Notes: generated from the sequence alone by a model not told the origin. Counted from the stretch's first letter, positions 1 to 11,859 are shown. The stretch is 64,000 nucleotides of DNA from Cordylochernes scorpioides (GCA_030710605.1 CP092868.1:31189363-31253362); one strand, 5' to 3'. Translations and numbers: made by a program.

Positions 1-230
1 TAAAGAATATACAAAATATTGTAGAGAAAAGTATAGAAAACAAATAAAAACACACAAATTAAACCCACATTTTATTTAATAGATAATTGCATATTTCAAA
101 TAACAATAAATGATAATTGTCAAAGCAAATCATAGCTATTTTTGGTAGCCAGTAGCAGTGCTTTTGTCAATAGTTTATTTAGTCCTCTTTTTTCATGATC
201 TTCAAAACAAGCTGCTACCAAAGTAGAATA

Positions 231-388
231 CAGTAGAACCTCCATGAGAGGACACCCCTCTCTATAAAGGCCAGTTTTTATCATCAAAATGACCATTTTT
301 ACTATTTAGAAACTTTCTGGTAAGAGGACACCTCTCTCTAAAGGACACTGCAACTTGGTGCTGTCCTTTTCAGAGAGGTTCAATTGCA
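231..388. mobile_element. Tigger/pogo-type MITE, decayed right end
   Basis: This short non-coding element starts CAGTAGAACCTCC just after a TA and ends in a decayed complement (GAGAGGTTCAATTGCA). The same inverted ends recur at 4541-4718, 21475-21624, 21660-23493 and 27784-27967, so this is a dispersed family. CAGT-type ends with a TA target are typical of Tc1/mariner Tigger/pogo derivatives. It has no coding capacity. Confidence 0.7.
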
Positions 389-878
389 TTAAAGAAAATA
401 GATCCTGCTTGATTAGGTAATTCCTTGGGGTCTCAGGTGGAGATTTAACTCCAATGATATTCACTGCAGCTAGAAGCCAAGGTTGGTCAGATTTCTTCAC
501 CACTCTTCCTTTCTTTTTCAAGTTAAATTAAACCATCTTATAAGCCCTTAGTCTTTCCTATCAGCCCAGTTTGGGGCTCTAGTTTCTAATTTATTGAGCA
601 TAAACTTTGATCCACTTAAGGCTGAAAATGAATTTTCTCTCAGTTAAAAAAAATTTCATTTTTATACACTTTCAGGTAGAAGATTTCAATATCCACTTCA
701 CTACCCACCATGATTTTCATGGCATGTACCACGTGTACTAGGGATAAACCAAAAAAATATTTCATGCTAATTGCCATCAATTTCAGTAAGATTGGCACAA
801 GTAGCTTCCTTGTGTAAAGGATAATCATTCAGTAACCTGAAGAGGTCAGATTCTTCAAATGTATCACCTTTAAAGTGT
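389..878. other. AT-rich stretch, nothing recognised
   Basis: Two short reading frames (71 and 62 codons, minus strand) occur here but have no recognisable motif and lie in low-complexity AT-rich DNA. I see no RNA gene or mobile-element end. Confidence 0.5.
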
Positions 879-1234
879 AGCTTGCATATTATATGGCCGG
901 ACAGCTGAAAGAGATATGCACCATTATTTATTGAAAATAAATTGATATCTGAAAAAAAAAATTTTTTTTAATGCTCAATAAATTAGGCTTTTTATTAAAG
1001 GCAAAGTGCATTGATTAAAGAATTGATGCTTCTTAAAGGATTAAAACATCTGTCTGTGTATGAATACTTGCATACCATATGGGCGGAAGCTGAAAGAAAT
1101 ATTCATTGTCATTTATAAAAAATAAATTGGTACCTTAAAAAAACATTTTGATGCTCAATAAAAATAGGCTTTTTATTAAGGGCAAAGTGCATTGATTTAA
1201 AGAATTGATATTTCTCGAAGGGTTAAAACATCCG
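879..1234. repeat. Diverged tandem duplication, about 180 bp x2
   Basis: Two adjacent diverged copies (about 879-1056 and 1067-1234) share a stretch running from GCTTGCATATTATATGG through AGGCTTTTTATTAA and GCAAAGTGCATTGATT to TTAAAACATC. No reading frame is conserved between them. Confidence 0.65.
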
Positions 1235-1461
1235 CAGCACCTGAGTGTCAAGAGATTGTTTCAATATTAGACTATCATTATTATATCCTTCATATCTATG
1301 CTAGCCTAAAATCCAGCTGTTGAAGCCAGCTGTAAAAAGCAACACCTAACATGGTATATATATAGAATGCCATAGTAAAACCAAGCTGCAGTGCTATTCT
1401 AAAAGAACAACCGTATGAAGGCTCTGTGTGCTTAACATTGTGAAGTTGCAGCAAAGTCTCA

Positions 1462-1608
<147 letters not shown>

Positions 1609-1854
1609 CTACCTATTAGACAATTAATAAAAGAAACAATTTGATATTTGTGGAAGAGCGATTGCTCGAAGCATATTATATGTTTATAAATGTTTGTAAT
1701 TCTACTGTCCTCAAAGCTTATGTCCATAGTTCTTCTAAAATACTCATTCCAAGAGTCTACCAACAGTATCACTATAAAAGGAAGTTCCAAAAATGCAATA
1801 TAACAGCTGTATGGTAGATTAAACTGGCGAAACCGCTGGGAGGGTTCGCCACTG

Positions 1855-1925
1855 ATGAGCCAGGCCCTCCCATTAATTTTTCCATTGCAGTAAGGGCAGT
1901 AGAGATTGTTTATTTTCAAAAAGAA
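1855..1925. repeat. Single arm of a foldback element (family FB3)
   Basis: This piece matches one arm of the complete palindrome at 28079-28322. Shared motifs are GGCCCTCCCATTAATTTTTC, CCATTGCAGTAAGGGCAGTA and the AT-rich end leading to AAAGAATC. A second isolated arm lies at 5208-5284. Confidence 0.65.
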
Positions 1926-1990
1926 TCTTATGCCTTTAAAAAATTTTGAATTTTGATAACATAAGGCATGCTAGTGCATCAAATTAACAT

Positions 1991-2212
1991 GTTGTTGTTT
2001 CTTATCCCCTTGTGTAAAGATTACACGAATTCCATGAGTTCATGTCCCTCGAGCTGTTTTATGATAAGCAGCAGCCTCTCCCAAAGGTCCTGTTTAGTGC
2101 ATCTAATACAAGTCAAAATGTGTTCTGGAGTTGCAGGTGCCAAGCTACATTTTGGGCAAGTGGGGTAGATTTTGTTATTATTTTCTATCTTCAATGGCTT
2201 GAGATGGCCTGT
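1991..2212 (-). pseudogene. LINE ORF2 3' end (I/Jockey-type), 5' truncated
   Basis: The minus strand encodes the C-terminal tail of a non-LTR retrotransposon polyprotein. It contains a Cys/His cluster (CPKCSLAPATPEHILTC) and ends HELMEFV-stop, followed by a short 3' UTR and an (AAC)n tail. The same end occurs at 17640-17950 and, far longer, at 62562-63830. It is a dead-on-arrival insertion truncated a few dozen codons upstream of the Cys/His cluster. Confidence 0.8.
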
Positions 2213-2293
2213 TGACAATTAACATAATTTTATTGGCATCTTGTCAATACATGCAAAAGTACACAGTCTACTATTTTAAAGAAGATAATTATC

Positions 2294-2786
2294 TATATAT
2301 ATATAAATGAATGTATGTGTGTCTGTCTGTCCTTTATGCCTGACCAAACCACTCATTGGAACACCATGAAACTTTGGGAAGTTATTTAGTATAGTACTGG
2401 GAAGGTTTCTAGCAAATAAAATTTTTGAAATAACTTTTCGCCTAAAAATAATCAAGATAAATATTCTAACTTATCTGTTATAATTCAACAATCTGCTCTA
2501 AATATTATCATGATGATACGATGATTTTGTAATGTAGAAAATTAGGAAAGACAAAATTCAGGATGACACGGCAATTTATTTGAGACAAGAATAATGATAC
2601 AATTCCAAGGCAAGATACTATTCCTTTAACTTCCAATTACCGAGGGAACCAATTAATATTGATTTTATTCAACTTATCGAGTATTTTTCAAGGGACCGGG
2701 AAAAAATGTTCACTTTATCGAGAGATTCGTTAGACAAACCTTTACTCGGGTAAAACCCGGGCGAAGCCGGGTACGTCCGCTAGTAT
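2294..2786 (-). mobile_element. RTE-like or SINE-like repeat (ACTAGCGGACG start)
   Basis: Read on the minus strand, the element begins ACTAGCGGACGTACCCGGC and ends in a GGACAGACAGACACAC motif followed by a TATATATA microsatellite. Its start matches the + strand repeat at 20090-20622, and related ACTAG/GACCC starts occur at 19768, 40806, 41236 and 41542. The microsatellite tail is typical of RTE/BovB-type retroelements and their non-autonomous partners. No protein is visible, so the class is an inference. Confidence 0.5.
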
Positions 2787-3810
2787 ATAAATAAATAAAA
2801 GACATATATTGGATCTAAATTTATTATTCAACCAATATTTCTCTCGTTATAAAGGTTTTTCTTTGATTTAAACTAAATCACGTGGGTATGTAATCCACTC
2901 ATGCTATAAAATAATTATATATATATATATGCATGATACTATGTACAAAGAACATGGCGCCTCTGTCACTACTGCAGAGTTTGGTGGAGAATCACCAGCG
3001 GGTCTCCAGCGACACCACACCTATTAGAGCTGCCACATTTTTATAAAAATTCTCCAATTTGATCTGATATTTAGTCCATATAGTTTTCTCAGCAGTGCTT
3101 GACACACAAGTGGTTTTGATTCAAATTACAATAGAAGGAATCACAGGATATCATTGCTGGAAGAGACCAAAGGTAGACACGACGCGTCCTTCACAAATGA
3201 TTTGCTTAATGACCAGTTGAAGGACGTCATTGTCCAAAACCTCGCAGCCTAAATAAACTCATTGCATCTACCTTTGGTCTCTTTTACACAGAAGTGGTTT
3301 GCCAGTAATGCCTTCTTCTGTCTATGCTATTGGCCAAATAATGCCTTTCTCCTTTTGAGGCGATTTCTCCCCTAAGGACAAAAGAATGCCTTAATTACAA
3401 AAATGAAGTCGAAAGCTTACCATTGCTTTTATTTGGTCTCCTTTTATGTTATCCATCCAACAGGACATTGCCCATCCTCTACCAGAGCTGTATTCCATTG
3501 GAAGGTACAAATAGGGGTTTTCTATTCATAGGGATTGAGACCAAATGGCATTTCTCAAAACTCTATAAGACTTTTTAATTATGATGTTATAACCATGTTA
3601 AGTGGGCTGTAATAACTATGGTGTTGGTGATGTTGTAATCAAGTTACTGTTATAAACATGGTTAAAATAACTGGTACTTAAAAAATTTAGGACTTTAGAA
3701 ATATGATGTTATAACCAAGTTGCTGTTATATCCATGTTTAAAACAATTTGGACATAGGAGGTTGGGCTATTAAATGCTAATGTAAGGGGAAAATACATAA
3801 AGCATAGTTA
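2787..3810. other. No gene recognised; short inverted repeat inside
   Basis: The stretch holds a (TA)n run near 2920 and a 16-bp inverted repeat, AGAGACCAAAGGTAGA at 3161 against its complement ending near 3281. Nothing in it looks coding. Confidence 0.5.
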
Positions 3811-4268
3811 TAATAAAGGATTTAAAATATTGATACAAGAAAATAATAACTAATCCAAATAATTTAATAGTGTGTAACGCTTCGGCAACAGCATTGTTAC
3901 CATCATCAGACAAAGGAATAAACGAGGAAAAATATCATAGCAAGTTCTTAAATAGTACTGTTATCAAGTGTGTAAACAAGATAACAGATAAGAAAAAAGT
4001 TTTTTAAGGCAACCTGAAATATTCTTCTTAGAATTAAAAGTGGATTTAAAAAAATATATATAATTAAAGGCATATCTGTAAATATCATTTATATATGTTT
4101 ACACACTTGATAACAGTACTATTTAAGAACTTGCTGTAATATTTTTTATCATTTATTCCTTTGTCTGATGATGGTAACAATGCTGTTGCCGAAACGTCAC
4201 ACACTATTAAATTATTTGGATTAGGTATTATTTTCTTGTATCTATAATCCAAATTGTGCTTTATCACG
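3811..4268. repeat. Foldback element FB1 with hammerhead-like core
   Basis: Two arms of about 170 bp (3811-3982 and 4098-4268) are inverted copies separated by a loop. The right arm, read on the + strand, contains CTGATGA, a GGTAACA/TGTTGCC helix and GAAAC, which is the layout of the hammerhead ribozyme catalytic core. It ends in a block resembling ATCCAAATTGTGCCTTATC that recurs at every FB1 copy. Copies or parts occur at 15219, 16014, 17234, 19255, 19556, 20868, 23059, 26968 and 27578. Confidence 0.75.
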
Positions 4269-4540
4269 ATTTAAAATATTGTATTTTAATAATCTTACCA
4301 TTTGTTTAGAAGTTAAAAAAAGGGATTCAGAGAGGTGACTATAACTAACCTTGGACTGATAAGGATCTCTGTAAATGGGAGAAGCCAACCTCTGGATATC
4401 CTTGTGGCTGGCTCTAGATGGAATGAAGGAATAGGATCCTTGGACATGGGGATCCTGTCTCCATCTGCTCCTGGAATCACAAGTGTAGGAATTAGCAGGG
4501 CAGCAGCCATTGAATGATTCAATCTTGTCTCTATATTATA

Positions 4541-4718
4541 CAGTAGAACCTCCATGAGAGGACACTCGTGATAGAGGACACCACTCTATAAAGGACAGTT
4601 TTCATTTGCAAAATAACCATTTTTACTATTTAGAAACTCTCTGGTAGGAGGACACCTCTCCCATAAGGACACTTTGGCTCTGAAATTAGGTGTTGTCCTT
4701 TACAGGGAGGTTTTACTG
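4541..4718. mobile_element. Tigger/pogo-type MITE, complete, 178 bp
   Basis: Inverted ends CAGTAGAACCTCC and GGAGGTTTTACTG are flanked on both sides by TA. The interior alternates GAGGACACC-like direct and inverted words and carries no gene. Confidence 0.8.
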
Positions 4719-4731
4719 TATCTTATCTTCT

Positions 4732-4815
4732 TCTTCTTTCTTATCTCCACTCAAATTACACTAAGGTATCAAGCTTGTAAAGCTTGAGACTTTTGATGGT
4801 GTCTGCCGGGTAAGA
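4732..4815 (-). mobile_element. 3' end of a (GAA)n-tailed retroelement
   Basis: Read on the minus strand this is a 3' UTR ending in GAGATAAGAAAGAAGAAGA. The same end is found at 16140-16500, 18153-18476 and 27340-27450, each with the words GACACCATCAA and GATTGAGT(G/A)GAGATAAG. Confidence 0.6.
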
Positions 4816-4877
4816 GTAGAGCTGTATCTTATTACAACCATCATTCGTGATTCCTTGTTACTAAGAGAAAGATTTAG

Positions 4878-5018
4878 CTAGATGAGATATCACTGGTGGA
4901 TTCCAAAGATGCTAATATCATTTGTCTACAAGAAACCAAGCTTAAACCCAACCACCTTTTTAAGATAAAGGGCTTCAAAATACAGAGAAAAGACAGGTCA
5001 GATGGAGGAGGAGGGTTC
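4878..5018 (+). pseudogene. LINE apurinic endonuclease domain fragment
   Basis: The + strand reads as the N-terminal part of the APE-type endonuclease of a non-LTR retrotransposon. It shows LDEISL followed by NIICLQETKL, where the E of QET is the metal-binding glutamate, and then the FKIQRKDRSDGGGG loop typical of I/Jockey clade enzymes. The domain normally spans over 200 residues and here only about 47 remain before the frame is lost, so this is a broken internal fragment. It may belong to the same family as the reversed 3' end just upstream, but orientation does not allow a single insertion. Confidence 0.75.
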
Positions 5019-5207
5019 CCAAGCCTCACCTAAGACCTTTCTTTTGAAGAAATTGTTTTGAGATAAGAAAGAAGATATATTATTACACTGATGCACACAC
5101 ACATAACACAATAAACATGAACACAAGATAAAATTTGATTGACAAACAATAAAATGATAATTATTTTTAAATTACAGAAAAATTATTAAAGGATATTTGT
5201 TATGAAT

Positions 5208-5284
5208 ATTCGAAACTATTATAGACGCGTATGATTATTTTGAAAATTAAACAATTTCTACTGCCCTTACTGCAATGGAATAAA
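5208..5284. repeat. Single arm of foldback family FB3
   Basis: CGAAACTATTATAGACGCG followed by AATTTCTACTGCCCTTACTG matches the outer part of the palindrome at 28079-28322. Confidence 0.6.
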
Positions 5285-5299
5285 GGATATTTGTGTATA

Positions 5300-5448
5300 C
5301 ACCCATACCTCGCTTTGTGTCGGGGTTACATTCCAAAAAAACACGATGAAAATTGAAACAACGCAAAGTGAAAATCAGTAAAAATTAAGCAGCAACGCAA
5401 CTTCGAAAAAAATGCAAAACGAAACGACGCAAAAGCGAGGTATTGGTG
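5300..5448. mobile_element. MITE with CACCCATACCTCGC ends
   Basis: The 149-bp element has inverted ends CACCCATACCTCGCTTTG and CAAAAGCGAGGTATTGGTG flanked by TA on both sides. A second copy lies at 28556-28815. TA targets suggest the Tc1/mariner superfamily. Confidence 0.8.
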
Positions 5449-5537
5449 TATATTACATTTTATTACATCTGCTCCAGAAGCATGGAGTTCTGCGCAGCGC
5501 CGGATAAACCAGAAATATATATATAAGCATGATGCAC

Positions 5538-5713
5538 CTCTTCTAACAGAGCAAGTGGGATGCGGACACCTTGTTCTGTGGCTGCAATTACAGATTGCCG
5601 TTCCCCTGATTGTTCTGGTAGGGTCACCAATCCTGCGGAGACTGCTAGCTCATACAGCGGATTCCCCAACACACCATGGATCCATCGGGCTCCTAGCTCC
5701 AATGGAATGTTCT
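5538..5713 (-). pseudogene. Spermine/polyamine-oxidase-like exon
   Basis: The minus strand encodes about 58 residues closely resembling the FAD-dependent amine oxidases that oxidise spermine or N1-acetylpolyamines. The motif ELGARWIHGVLGNPLYELA corresponds to the conserved ELGA-WIHG-GNP block after the first FAD-binding segment, and GVRIPLALLEE matches the family's GRRIP-EE stretch. The exon is bounded by a 3' acceptor (CCAG, with AG AAC ATT following) and ends GAG followed by GTGCAT, a usable donor. Only this one exon of a roughly 500-residue enzyme is visible. The intron side of its acceptor is exactly where the duplicated block 5716-6288 begins. It could be an exon of a real gene extending outside the window or an isolated gene fragment; I favour the fragment because no second exon was found. 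Confidence 0.65.
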
Positions 5714-5715
5714 CT

Positions 5716-6288
5716 GGACAGCCCCATAGAACAGATTGGTATATTGACAAGAGAGAGATATTTATAACTCAGGTTCCTGGAGTGCAGAGCGCCAACTACT
5801 CAAGATATTGAGAGTATTGTAGCAGAGTATTTATTATATTTTATTTACAGATTATTAATTTTTTATATTTACAGTTAAACCTGTCTATAGCGCCCCATCT
5901 AAATAGCGCCTTCCTCTCTATAGCGCCTAATTTGAAACATTAAAATGTAAACATTTTACATTAAAAGTGACCTGTCTATAGCAGCCTATTTTAGTGAGTC
6001 CCAAGAGGGGGCGCTATAGACATGTTTAACTGTATATTATTCATGTTTTATTACTCTGGAAACTTCCTCTCATTGTATATCTCATAAATGTTGATTTTGT
6101 TTGTGTGCTTGCATTAAATAAATTGCCATGTCATCCTGAAGTTTGTCTTTCCTATGATTTTCTACATGGCCATATAACTCTCTCTTCTTCTATGTAAGAT
6201 CTCATCTAGAAATGATGAAAAAAGAGGTATCGAAGAATGGGATTTGTTTTACAGAAATAGTGTCTCACATAGACACAAGGTAATAAGA
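5716..6288. repeat. Left copy of a 570-bp direct repeat around array 1
   Basis: This block is almost identical to 14666-15234. Both begin GGACAGCCCCATAGAACAG and end in CACATAGACACAAGGTAATA followed by AGA, and both contain the same 161-bp MITE. The Merlin array lies between them. Confidence 0.9.
5872..6032. mobile_element. MITE with CAGTTAAACCTGTCTATAGC ends
   Basis: The 161-bp palindromic element has ends CAGTTAAACCTGTCTATAGC and GCGCTATAGACATGTTTAACTG, bounded by TA. It is present again at 14820-14980 as part of the duplicated block. Confidence 0.85.
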
Positions 6289-6290
6289 GG

Positions 6291-6364
6291 GGGTCAGTGG
6301 AAGGCTGGGTAAACCGTTTGGTTTTCGACCACTAGGACCCGGGTTCGATTCCCGCATTGGGCAC
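6291..6364 (+). pseudogene. tRNA-like fragment (SINE head or tRNA pseudogene)
   Basis: A perfect B-box-like T arm (GGGTTCGATTCCCGC) and an anticodon-arm-like GGTTTTCGACC resembling tRNA-Glu(TTC) precede a T-run. The 5' end does not pair with the 3' acceptor strand (ATTGGGC), so a functional tRNA is unlikely. It abuts the start of the Merlin array. Confidence 0.5.
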
Positions 6365-6489
6365 TTTTTCTGTTAAAATAAAATGCTCCAATGGCCCCCG
6401 ATTCTTGCAAAAGTCCAACCCCACCAGCGGGAAAAAGAAAGATTCTCTTGAATTTTATCTTTCGGAGTATTGGTGGAGAAGGAAGCATT

Positions 6490-7327
6490 ATGTGGAGGAC
6501 ATGCCCGCACTGTGGCAGAGATATGGAACTGAAATCCTATACAAACACAGATCATGTAGTATGACGATGTAGAAGCACATCTAAAAAAATTGGAGTGCAT
6601 AGTATTAGAACAAGTTTGCGATGCGGAACTTGGTTTGAGAAATCGACCTTAAAACTCCACCAAATTATAACCATGACTGCACTGTGGGTGGTAAAGATTG
6701 ATATAAAGACCATTGCAGAGCAGTCTGGGGTATCTGATGACGCAGTAACGCACTGGGTTAACTTCTGCAGGGAGGTTTGCTACCTTCTATATCTGGACGA
6801 CCCTCCGAAAATTGGTGGTAAAGGCAAACAGGTGCAAATAGACGAGAGCCTGTTTGGCCACAATAAGAAAACTAAAAATCACTGTGCCAAAACTGCCGAA
6901 GGACATTGGGTTTTTGGCGGTGTAGACGTGGAAACAAAAGTTTTTTTTCCAGGTGGTCGCCGACCGTAGGGCCCGTACTCTCATTGCGGTTATAAAAAAA
7001 TATGTTTTGCCTGGCACCACCATTATTTCGGATGGGTTTCGATCCTACTACAAGCTGGATCAAGAAGGTTTCGACCACCTTGTGGTTAACCACAAACTAC
7101 ATTTTAAAGACCCGGAAACGGGAGAACATACGAATAATATCGAGGCCACCTGGGGCGCAGCAAAAAAATTACACGTGGGGAAAAGGAAAGTAAAAGATTC
7201 TCTTGAATTTTATCTTTCGGAGTATTGGTGGAGAAGGAAGCATTATGTGGAAGACATGCCCGCACTGTGGCAGAGATATGGAACTGAAATCCTATACAAA
7301 CACAGATCATGTAGTATGGCGATGTAG
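6490..7327 (+). pseudogene. Merlin transposase unit U1
   Basis: The ATG at 6490 opens the zinc-ribbon start, but Trp25 is TGA and the poly-T tract near 6951 is 8 long instead of 10, shifting the frame after VETK. The later KKYVLPG codon is intact (TATG). Array 2 unit B (53720) has the same combination. Confidence 0.85.
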
Positions 7328-8087
7328 AAGCACATCTAAAAAAATTGGAGTGCATAGTATTAGAACAAGTGTGCGATGCGGAACTTGGTTTGAGAAATCG
7401 ACCTTAAAACTCCACCAAATTATAACAATGACTGCACTGTGGGTGGTAAAGATTGATATAAAGACCATTGCAGAGCAGTCTGGGGTATCTGATGACGCAG
7501 TAACGCACTGGGTTAACTTCTGCAGGGAGGTTTGCTACCTTCTATATCTGGACGACCCTCCGAAAATTGGTGGTAAAGGCAAACAGGTGCAAATAGACGA
7601 GAGCCTGTTTGGCCACAATAAGAAAACTAAAAATCACAGTGTGCCAAAACTGCCGAAGGACATTGGGTTTTTGGCGGTGTAGACGTGGTAACAAAAGATT
7701 TTTTTTTTCCAGGTGGTCGCCGACCGTAGGGCCCGTACTCTCATTGCGGTTATAAAAAAATAGGTTTTGCCTGGCACCACCATTATTTCGGATGGGTTTC
7801 GATCCTACTACAAGCTGGATCAAGAAGGTTTCGACCACCTTGTGGTTAACCACAAACTACATTTTAAAGACCCGGAAACGGGAGCACATATGAATAATAT
7901 CGAGGCCACCTGGGGCGCAGCAAAAAAATTACACGTGGGGAAAAGGAAAGTAAAAGATTCTCTTGAATTTTATCTTTCGGAGTATTGGTGGAGAAGGAAG
8001 CATTATGTGGAGGACATGCCCGCACTGTGGCAGAGATATGGAACTGAAATCCTATACAAACACAGATCATGTAGTATGGCGATGTAG
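7245..8087 (+). pseudogene. Merlin transposase unit U2
   Basis: A two-base insertion (CACAGTGTGCC) after NH shifts the frame and ends the protein at DIGFLAV. It also carries Val for Leu in SVRCGTW. Downstream, the tract is too long and codon 172 is TAG. Array 2 unit C (52965) has the same lesions. Confidence 0.85.
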
Positions 8088-8827
8088 AAGCACATCTAAA
8101 AAAATTGGAGTGCATAGTATTAGAACAAGTTTGCGATGCGGAACTTGGTTTGAGAAATCGACCTTAAAACTCCACCAAATTATAACAATGACTGCACTGT
8201 GGGTGGTAAAGATTGATATAAAGACCATTGCAGAGCAGTCTGGGGTATCTGATGACGCAGTAACGCACTGGGTTAACTTCTGCAGGGAGGTTTGCTACCT
8301 TCTATATCTGGACGACCCTCCGAAAATTGGTGGTAAAGGCAAACAGGTGCAAATAGACGTGAGCCTGTTTGGCCACAATAAGAAAACTAAAAATCACTGT
8401 GCCAAAACTGCCGAAGGACATTGGGTTTTTGGCGGTGTAGACGTGGAAACAAAAGATTTTTTTTTCCAGGTGGTCGCCGACCGTAGGGCCCGTACTCTCA
8501 TTGCGGTTATAAAAAAATAGGTTTTGCCTGGCACCACCATTATTTCGGATGGGTTTCGATCCTACTACAAGCTGGATCAAGAAGGTTTCGACCACCTTGT
8601 GGTTAACCACAAACTACATTTTAAAGACCCGAATAATATCGAGGCCACCTGGGGCGCAGCAAAAAAATTACACGTGGGGGAAAAGGAAAGTAAAAGATTC
8701 TCTTGAATTTTATCTTTCGGAGTATTGGTGGAGAAGGAAGCATTATGTGGAGGACATGCCCGCACTGTGGCAGAGATATGGAACTGAAATCCTATACAAA
8801 CACAGATCATGTAGTATGGCGATGTAG
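8005..8827 (+). pseudogene. Merlin transposase unit U3
   Basis: The poly-T tract is in frame, giving VFGGVDV to VIKK, but a TAG stops it after IKK. The first catalytic-region motif reads QIDVSLFG, so the conserved E after the aspartate is Val. An 18-base deletion removes six codons before NNIEATW. Array 2 units A and D share these marks. Confidence 0.85.
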
Positions 8828-9503
8828 AAGCACATCTAAAAAAATTGGAGTGCATAGTATTAGAACAAGTTTGCGATGCGGAACTTGGTTTGAGAAATCG
8901 ACCTTAAAACTCCACCAAATTATAACAATGACTGCACTGTGGGTGGTAAAGATTGATATAAAGACCATTGCAGAGCAGTCTGGGGTATCTGATGACGCAG
9001 TAACGCACTGGGTTAACTTCTGCAGGGAGGTTTGCTACCTTCTATATCTGGACGACCCTCCGAAAATTGGTGGTAAAGGCAAACAGGTGCAAATAGACGA
9101 GAGCCTGTTTGGCCACAATAAGAAAACTAAAAATCACTGTGCCAAAACTGCCTTAGGACATTGGGTTTTTGGCGGTGTAGACGTGGAAACAAAAGATTTT
9201 TTTTTTTTCAGGTTGTCGCCGACCGTAGGGCCCGTACTCTCATTGCGGTTATAAAAAAATAGGTTTTGCCTGGCACCACCATTATTTCGGATGGGTTTCG
9301 ATCCTACTACAAGCTGGATCAAGAAGGTTTCGACCACCTTGTGGTTAACCACAAACTACATTTTAAAGACCCGGAAACGGGAGCACATACGAATAATATC
9401 GAGGCCACCTGGGGCGCAGCAAAAAAATTACACGTGGGGAAAAGGAAAGTAAAAGATTCTCTTGAATTTTATCTTTCGGAGTATTGGTGGAGAAGAAGCA
9501 TTA
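8745..9503 (+). pseudogene. Merlin transposase unit U4
   Basis: It is marked by ALGHWVFGG in place of AEGHWV and by a 12-T tract followed by a single C, which sends the frame into LSPTVGPVL. Codon 172 is TAG. The junction to the next unit has the one-base deletion and therefore reads through. Confidence 0.85.
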
Positions 9504-10343
9504 TGTGGAGGACATGCCCGCACTGTGGCAGAGATATGGAACTGAAATCCTATACAAACACAGATCATGTAGTATGGCGATGTAGAAGCACATCTAAAAA
9601 AATTGGAGTGCATAGTATTAGAACAAGTTTGCGATGCGGAACTTGGTTTGAGAAATCGACCTTAAAACTCCACCAAATTATAACAATGACTGCACTGTGG
9701 GTGGTAAAGATTGATATAAAGACCATTGCAGAGCAGTCTGGGGTATCTGATGACGCAGTAACGCACTGGGTTAACTTCTGCAGGGAGGTTTGCTACCTTC
9801 TATATCTGGACGACCCTCCGAAAATTGGTAGTAAAGGCAAACAGGTGCAAATAGACGAGAGCCTGTTTGGCCACAATAAGAAAACTAAAAATCACTATGC
9901 CAAAACTGCCGAAGGACATTGGGTTTTTGGCGGTGTAGACGTGGTAACAAAAGATTTTTTTTTTCCAGGTGGTCGCCGACCGTAGGGCCCGTACTCTCAT
10001 TGCGGTTATAAAAAAATAGGTTTTGCCTGGCACCACCATTATTTCGGATGGGTTTCGATCCTACTACAAGCTGGATCAAGAAGGTTTCGACCACCTTGTG
10101 GTTAACCACAAACTACATTTTAAAGACCCGGAAACGGGAGCACATACGAATAATATCGAGGCCACCTGGGGCGCAGCAAAAAAATTACACGTGGGGAAAA
10201 GGAAAGTAAAAGATTCTCTTGAATTTTATCTTTCGGAGTATTGGTGGAGAAGGAAGCATTATGTGGAGGACATGCCCGCACTGTGGCAGAGATATGGAAC
10301 TGAAATCCTATACAAACACAGATCATGTAGTATGGCGATGTAG
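9503..10343 (+). pseudogene. Merlin transposase unit U5
   Basis: Read in frame from the end of U4, this copy has GSKGKQ and NHYAKTAE variants and a 10-T tract after GA that shifts it to PGGRRP-stop. The second half (SDGFRSYY to SEYWWRR) is open. Confidence 0.85.
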
Positions 10344-11101
10344 AAGCACATCTAAAAAAATTGGAGTGCATAGTATTAGAACAAGTTTGCGATGCGGAAC
10401 TTGGTTTGAGAAATCGACCTTAAAACTCCACCAAATTATAACAATGACTGCACTGTGGGTGGTAAAGATTGATATAAAGACCATTGCAGAGCAGTCTGGG
10501 GTATCTGATGACGCAGTAACGCACTGGGTTAACTTCTGCAGGGAGGTTTGCTACCTTCTATATCTGGACGACCCTCCGAAAATTGGTAGTAAAGGCAAAC
10601 AGGTGCAAATAGACGAGAGCCTGTTTGGCCACAATAAGAAAACTAAAAATCACTGTGCCAAAACTGCCGAAGGACATTGGGTTTTTGGCGGTGTAGACGT
10701 GGTAACAAAAGATTTTTTTTTTCCAGGTGGTCGCCGACCGTAGGGCCCGTACTCTCATTGCGGTTATAAAAAAATAGGTTTTGCCTGGCACCACCATTAT
10801 TTCGGATGGGTTTCGATCCTACTACAAGCTGGATCAAGAAGGTTTCGACCACCTTGTGGTTAACCACAAACTACATTTTAAAGACCCGGAAACGGGAGCA
10901 CATACGAATAATATCGAGGCCACCTGGGGCGCAGCAAAAAAATTACACGTGGGGAAAAGGAAAGTAAAAGATTCTCTTGAATTTTATCTTTCGGAGTATT
11001 GGTGGAGAAGGAAGCATTATGTGGAGGACATGCCCGCACTGTGGCAGAGATATGGAACTGAAATCCTATACAAACACAGATCATGTAGTATGGCGATGTA
11101 G
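10261..11101 (+). pseudogene. Merlin transposase unit U6
   Basis: Nearly identical to U7, with GSKGKQ, VVTKD and a 10-T frameshift, then TAG at codon 172. U5 to U7 look like the most recent local amplification. Confidence 0.85.
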
Positions 11102-11859
11102 AAGCACATCTAAAAAAATTGGAGTGCATAGTATTAGAACAAGTTTGCGATGCGGAACTTGGTTTGAGAAATCGACCTTAAAACTCCACCAAATTATAAC
11201 AATGACTGCACTGTGGGTGGTAAAGATTGATATAAAGACCATTGCAGAGCAGTCTGGGGTATCTGATGACGCAGTAACGCACTGGGTTAACTTCTGCAGG
11301 GAGGTTTGCTACCTTCTATATCTGGACGACCCTCCGAAAATTGGTAGTAAAGGCAAACAGGTGCAAATAGACGAGAGCCTGTTTGGCCACAATAAGAAAA
11401 CTAAAAATCACTGTGCCAAAACTGCCGAAGGACATTGGGTTTTTGGCGGTGTAGACGTGGTAACAAAAGATTTTTTTTTTCCAGGTGGTCGCCGACCGTA
11501 GGGCCCGTACTCTCATTGCGGTTATAAAAAAATAGGTTTTGCCTGGCACCACCATTATTTCGGATGGGTTTCGATCCTACTACAAGCTGGATCAAGAAGG
11601 TTTCGACCACCTTGTGGTTAACCACAAACTACATTTTAAAGACCCGGAAACGGGAGCACATACGAATAATATCGAGGCCACCTGGGGCGCAGCAAAAAAA
11701 TTACACGTGGGGAAAAGGAAAGTAAAAGATTCTCTTGAATTTTATCTTTCGGAGTATTGGTGGAGAAGGAAGCATTATGTGGAGGACATGCCCGCACTGT
11801 GGCAGAGATATGGAACTGAAATCCTATACAAACACAGATCATGTAGTATGGCGATGTAG
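11019..11859 (+). pseudogene. Merlin transposase unit U7
   Basis: Same lesions as U6: 10-T tract after GA and TAG at codon 172. The C-terminal half is open. Confidence 0.85.

Noticed and set aside
6291-6364. Functional tRNA gene
   Set aside because: The acceptor strands do not pair and the anticodon stem has mismatches; only the T arm is convincing.
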